NCBI GenBank assembly: GCA_937995555.1
Contig: CALKJX010000309.1
Coordinates: 1-5,913, forward strand
Reading direction: 5' to 3'
Length of the DNA: 5,913 nt
DNA from: an uncultured Elioraea sp.
GTDB lineage: Bacteria > Pseudomonadota > Alphaproteobacteria > Acetobacterales > Acetobacteraceae
Made by a program: the position numbers and the translations under genes. Below are positions 1 to 5,110 of this stretch, one piece after another. Every line of letters starts with the position of its first letter. Position 1 is the first letter of the stretch. The notes beneath the pieces were generated by a model. It was not told the origin of the DNA. It saw only the letters and a program-made list of their open reading frames with translations, and searched no databases.

Positions 1-303
1 GGGTGGGGCTCTGAAGGCCTTACGGCAGCGCGATCGCCGTGGCGCGGCGGGGCTGCTCCGTCGCTGCCCGGTGGGCGGCGTCGGCGGTGGTGATGTGGGC
101 CATGCGGTGTCTGGTTCGTCAGGTGGCGGCGGCTGTGATCCTGGCGCGAGCGAGGGCGAACGCGTTCGGGAAGGGATGGCCGGACGCCATGGCGATGGCG
201 ACGCGTCGGACCGACCTGCGGACCTGCGCGCCGATCTTGAGCAGGGCGAGGCGGAGCGTGCCGCATATGGCGTTGGCGAACTGGGTGCGGGCGAGGCCGA
301 TGC
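1..303 (-). mobile_element. Remnant of an IS1380-like insertion sequence
   Basis: The left edge holds the 3' end of an IS1380-type element, recognised only through the transposase tail encoded on the minus strand. Bases 1-118 lie beyond the transposase stop codon and contain no convincing gene; they are probably the non-coding end of the element. I could not identify a terminal inverted repeat or target-site duplication, so the outer boundary may lie outside the window. On the inner side the element does not end in a terminal repeat. It stops inside the transposase gene, where the permease sequence begins at about 303. That argues for a deletion or recombination after insertion rather than a clean insertion. 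The family call rests on remembered sequence similarity. Confidence 0.55.
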
Positions 304-310
304 GCGGCGG
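119..310 (-). pseudogene. IS1380 family transposase, C-terminal fragment
   Basis: About 62 residues of the carboxy end of a DDE transposase survive, ending at a TGA at 121-119. The recognisable segment is ARTQFANAICGTLRLALLKI, followed closely by RRVAIAMASGHPFPNAFALA. This matches the conserved tail of IS1380-type transposases, where a 'TIRLKLLKIGA..RISVRR..IAMAS' pattern is typical. Members of the family are usually about 430-460 residues, so some 85% of the protein is missing, including the catalytic acidic residues. The frame stays open up to 364, but similarity fades upstream of about 310, where the opposite strand becomes readable as an ABC permease. The fragment cannot encode an active transposase. 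IS4-superfamily relatives are an alternative to IS1380 proper. Confidence 0.7.
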
Positions 311-650
311 CTTGCAGGCGATCCCGCGCGGCCAGCATGCCGCCTGCCAGAGCCCGGGGCTCACCTACCGGCAGCCGCAGCGCCGCATCACGCTGCCGCA
401 GGCGCCGCGCGCCGTGATCCTCTCGCTGGTCAACGTCTTCATCGCGGCGTTCAAGGACACCTCGCTCGTCGTCATCATCCCGATGATCGACCTCCTCGGT
501 GCCGCCGATGCCTCGACCGCCGAAGCCAGGTGGTGGGGCCTTCACAGCGAGCGCTATCTGTTCGTGGCGGTGATCTGTCTCGCGATCCGCTCGGTGATGT
601 CGGCTTGCAGCCACGGGCTCGAGCGCCGGCTCGGAAGCGGCGGGCGATGA
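303..650 (+). pseudogene. Polar amino-acid ABC transporter permease, C-terminal fragment (AapM/HisM-like)
   Basis: The last ~115 codons of an inner-membrane permease of the polar amino-acid ABC uptake family are present. Clear family signatures are GGLQAIPRGQ (about 306-335), GLTYRQPQRRITLPQA (357-404), LVNVFIAAFKDTSLVVIIP (427-483) and the terminal LERRL motif. Full-length AapM-type permeases are about 380 residues, so the amino-terminal membrane segments are gone and are replaced by IS sequence. The cytoplasmic EAA loop that docks on the ATPase is damaged: the expected TEAAQALGL reads HAACQSPGL. The last transmembrane stretch is also unusual. The frame is open upstream to an ATG at 39, but that part is antisense to the transposase. 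The TGA stop at 648-650 overlaps the ATPase start. It is non-functional as seen. Confidence 0.8.
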
Positions 651-1388
651 GCCCGGTCGTCACCATGTGCGCGGTGAGCAAGCGCCACCGCCCGCTGACG
701 GTGCCCGATCGCGTCTCGTTCGACGTGGCGCGCGACGAACGCATCGTCGTCCGCGGCCCTTCCGGATCGGGCAAGTCCACGCTCGTCCCTGCATCAACCG
801 CCTCGTGGATCACGACGAGGGCCGCATCGTCGTGGACGGGATCGAGGTCAGCCGCGCCGCCGGCGCGCTGCCCGCCGTGCGCAAGCGCATCACGATGGTG
901 TTCGAGCAGTTCAACCTGCTTCCGCACCTGACCGCGCTCGAGTGTACGGTCGGGCCGGAGCGCACACTCGGCGTCGGCAAGGCCGAGGCGCGCGCGAGCG
1001 CGATGGCGCTGCCAGAGCGGGTGCGCATCCCGGAACAGGCACACGGATACCCGGCCCAGCTCTCCGGCGGGCGGCAGCAGCGCGCGGCGATCGCGCGCGC
1101 GCTGGCGATGCGTCCGCACGTGATGCTGTTCGATGAGCCGGCCTCGGCGCTCGGCCCCGGAATGATCCGCAAGGTGCTGGACGTGATGGTCGACCTGGCG
1201 GATGCCGGCATGACCGTGATGGTCGTCACGCATGGGATGGGCTTCGCGCGCGAGGTCGCGCATCGCATCCTGTTCATGGGTTTCGGCCGCGTGCTCCAGG
1301 ACGACCGCCCGGGTGCTTTTTCGCTGCGCCGGCGACCGACCATGCGCGCGAGTTCCTCTCCCACATCCTCCGCAAGGATGCCGCGTGA
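647..1388 (+). pseudogene. Amino-acid ABC transporter ATP-binding protein with two frameshifts (AapP/GlnQ-like)
   Basis: This was the energising ATPase of a polar amino-acid importer and the partner of the permease fragment it overlaps by ATGA at 647-650. Reading requires three frames. Bases 647-787 give the start and Walker A (GPSGSGKST). From 790 a second frame resumes with CINRLVDHDEGRIVVDGIEV, as expected after loss of one base near 788. From 1317 a third frame gives FFAAPATDHAREFLSHILRK, as expected if a run of six T has become five. The TGA stop is at 1386-1388. Full length would be about 247 residues, normal for the family. Functional sites have also drifted: Q-loop Gln to Glu (MVFEQFN), signature LSGGRQQR, and D-loop SALG in place of SALD. 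The Walker B Asp-Glu (MLFDEPAS) and the switch His (VTHGMGFA) remain. Accumulated damage favours a true pseudogene over sequencing error. Confidence 0.88.
1374..1378 (+). promoter_or_regulatory. Ribosome binding site (AAGGA) for the GntR-type gene
   Basis: AAGGA lies 6 bases before a GTG at 1385-1387, inside the final codons of the ATPase. This spacing and the GTGA stop/start overlap decide the start of the regulator. They also suggest it was translated by coupling to the ATPase. Confidence 0.55.
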
Positions 1389-1906
1389 GCCGGCGCCACT
1401 GCGCGGTCTTCACCGCGGTCGGGCACACGACGCTGCGCGATCACGCCTGTGCGCGCCTGCGCGAGGCGCTGATGACGGGGCGGTTCGACCCAGGCGAGCC
1501 TCTGACCATCCGTGGTCCGGCGGCCGCGTTCGGCGTCCCGCCGACGCCGATCCGCGAGGCGGTCGGACGGCTGGCGGCCGGGGGCGCGATCGCGGCCGAG
1601 CCGAGCAAGTGGATGCGCGTGCCCCGGCTGTCGGCGGAGGAGTCGCGCGAGTTGCGCGACCTCCGCGTCGCCCTCGAGGGCCGCGCGGCGGAACGCGCGG
1701 CCGGGCTGATCACGCCCGCGGAGCTGGCCGAGGTGGAGGGGTACGATGCCGAGATCGTCGCGCTGCGTCCGGCCGGCGACTGGAAGGCGATGATGCCCTG
1801 GATCGACCGGCTGCATCTCGCGATCTGCCGCGCCTCGCGCATGCCGGCGCTGCTGCGGACGATCGAGGGGCTGTGGCGGATGTCGGTCGCGATGTGCCGA
1901 GGGCGT
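1385..1906 (+). pseudogene. GntR family (FCD-type) transcriptional regulator, truncated
   Basis: This is the amino-terminal ~174 residues of a DNA-binding repressor of the GntR/FadR superfamily. The start is GTG at 1385, preceded by AAGGA and overlapping the ATPase stop. The winged helix is recognisable: LREALMTGRFDPGEPLTIR, then the recognition helix FGVPPTPIREAVGRL and the wing ending MRVPRLS. An FCD ligand domain begins with LRDLRVALEGRAAERAAG and runs through DRLHLAICRASRMPALLRTI, which carries the first metal-site Asp and His. Similarity stops near 1905 (LWRMSVAMC). FCD regulators are usually 210-240 residues, so the helices with the remaining metal-binding His residues are absent. The frame stays open to 2314, but this continuation is antisense to the alcohol dehydrogenase and is not family-like. 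It probably once controlled the adjoining amino-acid transporter. A residual DNA-binding fragment cannot be excluded. Confidence 0.75.
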
Positions 1907-2012
1907 TCAGCCGGGTTGCACGACGCTACGAGCGGAACCAGGGGCCGTCGTTCACGCTGCGGCGCGCATCGCAGCCTTCACGTCGTTGCCGTCGAACCGT
2001 CGGAAGCACGGG
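1907..2012. other. Junction between the convergent decayed and intact modules
   Basis: About 106 bases separate the last recognisable regulator codon from the stop of the minus-strand alcohol dehydrogenase. There is no confident gene. In the first plus frame a short RYERNQGPSF stretch (about 1930-1959) could be displaced regulator sequence. On the minus strand 2012-1952 gives an open tail reading FRRFDGNDVKAAMRAAA before TGA. A 6-base stem GCTGCG/CGCAGC (1956-1961 with 1970-1975, 8-base loop) lies here but lacks a T-run. I cannot assign a terminator with confidence. Confidence 0.35.
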
Positions 2013-2999
2013 TCATGAACGCGGGCGGAGCAGGATCTTGGGCGCTGCTGCACGGCCCGAGGCAAGCTCCGCGAAGGCAGCCGCGCCGTCGGCAAGCGGC
2101 CGTTCATCCACCCAGGCGAGGTCGCCGAGCGTGCCATCGGCCAGCGCGGCGAGGGCCGCCACGAGGTCGGCCCGCGTGTAGCAGTAGCTGCCGAGCACGG
2201 CGACCTCCTGGAGCGTCATGCGCCGCGCATCGAAGCCATCCTCGTTGTCCTGGAGTCCGATGTGCAGCAGCACCCCGCCTGGTGCGACGGCGGCGCTTGC
2301 CATGCGGCGCGTGACCCTGCTGCCGACCGCGTCGAACACCAGATCGAAGCTGCCGTCCTCCGGCGGCGTGGCGCGTGGATCAAACGGATCGGCGGCCTCG
2401 GCACGAAGGACCGTGGCGCGCCGTGCCGCGCCGGTCTCGGCCAGCCGGGTGCCGCGCGCGCCCCAGGCGCGCAGATAAAGCGCGGCCAGAAGGCCGATCG
2501 CGCCGCCGCCGATCACCAGCGTGCGCGCCTCGGCGATCGGGCGGGCGAGCGCGCGCGCGGACAGATGCAGCGCATGCAGCACGCAGGCGGCAGGCTCGGT
2601 GAGTGCTGCGGCAGTGTCGGAGGCATGGTCCGGCACCGCGATCAGGTTCGTCTCCGGCACGGCCACCCTCTCGGCGAAGCAGCCCGGCAACTGCATCCCG
2701 AGCATCCTGCGATCCGGGCAGAGATGTGTCCTCCCCTCGGCACAGCGCGCGCAGCGGCCGCAGGGGATGAGCGGGTTGATCACGACGCGGCGTCCATCGG
2801 CCATCCGGCCGACAGCCTCGTGGCCGAGGACCAAGGGCGGAACGCGGCGCGGATCGTGGCCGTGATAGGCGTGCAGGTCGCTGCCGCAGATCCCGGCCGC
2901 GTCCACGTGCACGATCGTGTCGGCCGCAACGCTCGTCTCTGCCTCCGGCACGTCGCGCAGCGCCACGGAGTCCGCCCCGAGATAGACCAAGCCCTGCAT
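2013..2999 (-). CDS. Zinc-dependent medium-chain alcohol dehydrogenase
   Basis: A 328-residue cytoplasmic NAD(P)-dependent oxidoreductase of the MDR/zinc alcohol dehydrogenase family, interconverting an alcohol and a ketone or aldehyde. The GroES-like catalytic domain has the catalytic zinc ligands C38 (AAGICGSDLHAYHG) and H60-E61 (LVLGHEAVGR), with E135 in TEPAACVLHAL. Structural zinc cysteines are C80, C83, C86 and C94. The Rossmann nucleotide fold carries GGGAIG at 164-169. FDLVFDAVGS and MTLQEVAVLGSYCYT are typical of the sorbitol/threonine dehydrogenase-like branch. Length is slightly short of the usual 340-350, but all landmarks are present. The ATG at 2999 lies 11 bases after the short-chain dehydrogenase stop, with only a weak upstream GGGTGA. 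It is the last gene of the operon. The substrate is unknown; context suggests oxidising or interconverting enantiomers of a secondary alcohol with the neighbouring SDR, much as HpsO/HpsP do. Confidence 0.9.
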   Translation of the reverse strand: MQGLVYLGADSVALRDVPEAETSVAADTIVHVDAAGICGSDLHAYHGHDPRRVPPLVLGHEAVGRMADGRRVVINPLIPCGRCARCAEGRTHLCPDRRMLGMQLPGCFAERVAVPETNLIAVPDHASDTAAALTEPAACVLHALHLSARALARPIAEARTLVIGGGAIGLLAALYLRAWGARGTRLAETGAARRATVLRAEAADPFDPRATPPEDGSFDLVFDAVGSRVTRRMASAAVAPGGVLLHIGLQDNEDGFDARRMTLQEVAVLGSYCYTRADLVAALAALADGTLGDLAWVDERPLADGAAAFAELASGRAAAPKILLRPRS

Positions 3000-3010
3000 C
3001 GGTCACCCGT

Positions 3011-3769
3011 TCATTTCGCGGTGAAGCCGCCATCGACGAACAGCATCTGCCCGGTGACGTAGTCGGAGGCCCGCGAGCAGAGAAAGACGGCCGCGCCTTT
3101 CAGATCGTCCAGTTGCCCGTTGCGGCCCAGGCAGGTTGCCGCAGCGAGACGAGCGGCACGATCGGCATCGGCGAACACCGGACCGGTCAGCGCGGTCGGG
3201 AAGAAGCCCGGCGCGATGGCGTTGCAGGTGACGCCGAACCGGCCCCAGGCCTCGGCCATGGCCCGGGTGAGCTGCGCCACGCCACCCTTGGCCGCGCCGT
3301 AGGGGATGCTGTCCGGCATCGCGCGCATCGACTGGAGCGAGGCGATCGTCAGGATGCGGCCCCAGCCACGCTCCCGCATCGCCGGCAGCAGATGTCGCGA
3401 GAGGAAGAACGGCGCGGCGAGCATGGACTCGAGCTGCGCGTCCCACGTCTCCGCCGTCACCTGATCCCAGGACTGGCGCGCGTTCGAACCGGCGGCGTGG
3501 ACGATGACGTCCGGCGGGCCGAACGGCACGGCGGCACGCGCGGCGAGCGCTGCGAGCGCGTGCCGATCGGCGACATCACCGGCAACGGCGGCTGCGCGGC
3601 CGCCGAGGGCGGTTGCCGCCTCGGCCAGGACCTCCGCGCGCCGCCCGACCAGCACCACGGCAGCGCCCGCCGCGTGCAGGGCCTCGGCGATCGCTTGGCC
3701 GATCCCGGAACCGCCGCCGGTGACGAGCGCGACGCGTCCATCCAACCGGAACCGGTCCAGCACCGACAC
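3011..3769 (-). CDS. Short-chain dehydrogenase/reductase (SDR family)
   Basis: A classical SDR of 252 residues from the GTG at 3769, which lies 7 bases after the stop of the HisD-like gene; a second in-frame GTG at 3763 is possible. Upstream codons to 3856 overlap the HisD-like gene and were not used. The single Rossmann domain shows the cofactor motif TGGGSGIG (residues 17-24), D65 in AGDVADR, and HAAG (91-94) in place of the common NNAG. Catalytic residues are S144 (LTIASLQS), Y157 and K161 (YGAAK). NAIAPGFFPTALT and the terminal MLFVDGGFTAK are typical of the family. The tetrad Asn appears to be Met116 (ESMLAAPFF where NLxAPFF is usual). R43-R44 after the second beta strand hints at NADP(H), but this is not decisive. 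It probably works on the same alcohol/ketone pair as the adjacent zinc dehydrogenase; the substrate is unassigned. Confidence 0.92.
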   Translation of the reverse strand: MSVLDRFRLDGRVALVTGGGSGIGQAIAEALHAAGAAVVLVGRRAEVLAEAATALGGRAAAVAGDVADRHALAALAARAAVPFGPPDVIVHAAGSNARQSWDQVTAETWDAQLESMLAAPFFLSRHLLPAMRERGWGRILTIASLQSMRAMPDSIPYGAAKGGVAQLTRAMAEAWGRFGVTCNAIAPGFFPTALTGPVFADADRAARLAAATCLGRNGQLDDLKGAAVFLCSRASDYVTGQMLFVDGGFTAK

Positions 3770-3776
3770 GACGGTC

Positions 3777-5090
3777 TCAGACCTCGACCGGCCGGCCGAG
3801 CGGGAGGTTGTGGCCGGGGAAGTACTTGGCGAGCCGCAGATCGGCCGTGCGCGCATGCGCCTCCATGCCCTCGAGCCGGGAGATGCGCGACGTCAGCTCG
3901 GCCAGCCGCTTCGCGCCCTCGCGCGTCACCTGCTGCCAGGTGAGCGGCTTGAGGAACTTGTGCACCGACAAGCCGGCCGAGTAGCGCGCAGCCGCCTTGG
4001 TGGGCAGCACATGGTTCGGTCCGCTGCACTTGTCGCCGAACGCCACGGTGGTCTCCTCCCCCAGGAACAGGCTGCCGTAGTTCATCAGCCTGTCGCGCCA
4101 CCAGTTCAGATCGGCGCACTGCACCTCCAGGTGCTCGCTCGCGTAGTCGTCGGAAATCTGCGCCGCCTCCTCGCGGTCGTCGCAGACCACGACCTCACCG
4201 TAGTCGCGCCAGGCTGCCGCCGCCGCCTCGCGCGCGGTCGGGGGCAGCGCGGCGATCAGTTCCGGCACGCGCCCCATGACGCGCTCGGCGAGCGCACGGT
4301 CGAGCGCGATCAGCCAGGCCGGGCTTTCATGGCCGTGCTCGGCCTGCCCGACGAGATCGGCAGCGACGATCTCCGCATCGGCGGTGGAATCGGCGATCAC
4401 CGCGATCTCGGAAGGGCCGGCGAACACGTCGATTCCCACCCGGCCGAACAGCAGGCGTTTGGCTTCCGCGACGAACTTGTTGCCGGGACCGACGATCACA
4501 TCCGCGCGCCGCCCCGAGAACAGCCCGAAGGCGAGGGATGCGATCGCCTGCGCCCCGCCGATGGTGAGGATCGTATCGGCGCCCGCGCGGTGCATCGCAT
4601 AGAGCACGAGCGGATGGATCGGCCCGCCGCGATAGGGCGCCGAGGCCGCGACCACATGCGCCACACCCGCTGCCTTGGCCGTGGCGATGCCCATGTAGGC
4701 GCTCGCGATATGGGCGTAGCGTCCGGTCGGTACATAGGCACCGACGCAGGAGACGGGCACGAGCTTCTGGCCCGCGTGCACGCCGGGCGCGACCTCGATC
4801 GTGAAGTCCCGGATGCTGTCGCGCTGCACTTCCGCAAAGCGACGCACATTCGCGATCGCCGCGTCGATGTCCGCTCGCACCTCCGACGGGACGGAGGCGG
4901 CGACCCGCGCCACCTCCTCCGCTGGCACCACGATCGGTCCGTCCCAGGCATCCAGCCGCCGCGCATGGTCGCGTGCGGCCGCCTCGCCGCCTCTCTCGAC
5001 CGCGGCGATGATCTCGGCGGCGACCGTGCGTGCCGTCTCCTCGTTGCTCGCCGCGGTCTTGGCCGCCCGCTTCAGCCAGGTCGCCGCCAT
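3777..5090 (-). CDS. hisD: Histidinol dehydrogenase family protein (HisD; HpsN-like catabolic branch)
   Basis: A 437-residue zinc- and NAD-dependent dehydrogenase of the HisD family, which oxidises a primary alcohol to the carboxylate in two NAD+-linked steps. By alignment to E. coli HisD the zinc ligands are Q249 and H252 (VGQAEHGHES), D353 (FGDKCSGPNHVLPT) and H412 (GMEAHART). The catalytic Glu-His pair is E319-H320 (ASEHLEVQ). The cofactor region includes YVPTGRYAH and GPGNKFVAEAKRLLFG. The ATG at 5090 follows AGGGAAGG by 8 bases. Biosynthetic HisD enzymes usually read GTNHVLPT..GAARFSSGLSV.DF, whereas this one has GPNHVLPTKAAARYSAGLSV followed by HKFLKPLTWQ. With no other his genes nearby, and SDR, zinc ADH and importer neighbours, it is more likely a catabolic enzyme such as HpsN (sulfopropanediol 3-dehydrogenase) or a relative. 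The symbol given is the family label; a true histidine-biosynthetic role is less likely but not excluded. Confidence 0.9.
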   Translation of the reverse strand: MAATWLKRAAKTAASNEETARTVAAEIIAAVERGGEAAARDHARRLDAWDGPIVVPAEEVARVAASVPSEVRADIDAAIANVRRFAEVQRDSIRDFTIEVAPGVHAGQKLVPVSCVGAYVPTGRYAHIASAYMGIATAKAAGVAHVVAASAPYRGGPIHPLVLYAMHRAGADTILTIGGAQAIASLAFGLFSGRRADVIVGPGNKFVAEAKRLLFGRVGIDVFAGPSEIAVIADSTADAEIVAADLVGQAEHGHESPAWLIALDRALAERVMGRVPELIAALPPTAREAAAAAWRDYGEVVVCDDREEAAQISDDYASEHLEVQCADLNWWRDRLMNYGSLFLGEETTVAFGDKCSGPNHVLPTKAAARYSAGLSVHKFLKPLTWQQVTREGAKRLAELTSRISRLEGMEAHARTADLRLAKYFPGHNLPLGRPVEV

Positions 5091-5098
5091 GGTCCGGA

Positions 5099-5106
5099 CC
5101 TTCCCT
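5099..5106 (-). promoter_or_regulatory. Ribosome binding site (AGGGAAGG) of the HisD-like gene
   Basis: On the minus strand AGGGAAGG lies 8 bases before the ATG at 5090-5088, in the 20-base gap after the binding-protein stop. It is the clearest Shine-Dalgarno sequence in this operon and fixes the start. Without it, the open frame would extend back to 5429 inside the upstream gene. The spacer is the perfect palindrome GGTCCGGACC. Confidence 0.6.
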
Positions 5107-5110
5107 CGCC

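Noticed and set aside
39..365. Amino-terminal part of a long plus-strand open frame (39-650) as a complete protein
   Set aside because: Codons before about 303 are antisense to the transposase fragment and show no permease-like membrane segments; only the part from about 303 is permease.
475..1428. Minus-strand 317-codon open frame opposite the ATPase
   Set aside because: Arg/His-rich composition and no family motif; it mirrors the plus-strand ATPase.
1956..1975. Hairpin GCTGCG/CGCAGC as a bidirectional terminator
   Set aside because: The stem is only 6 bases with an 8-base loop and no T-run on either side; such stems are common in GC-rich DNA.
667..2181. 504-codon plus-strand open frame as one large ABC-type fusion protein
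   Set aside because: Only about 790-1316 is ATPase sequence. The rest is out of frame with the regulator or antisense to the alcohol dehydrogenase; the long frame arises from GC-rich DNA with few stops.
3770..3856. Upstream start (3856) for the SDR
   Set aside because: It would overlap the HisD-like coding end by about 80 bases and add an Arg/Ser-rich non-family leader; GTG 3769 gives the usual SDR length and start.
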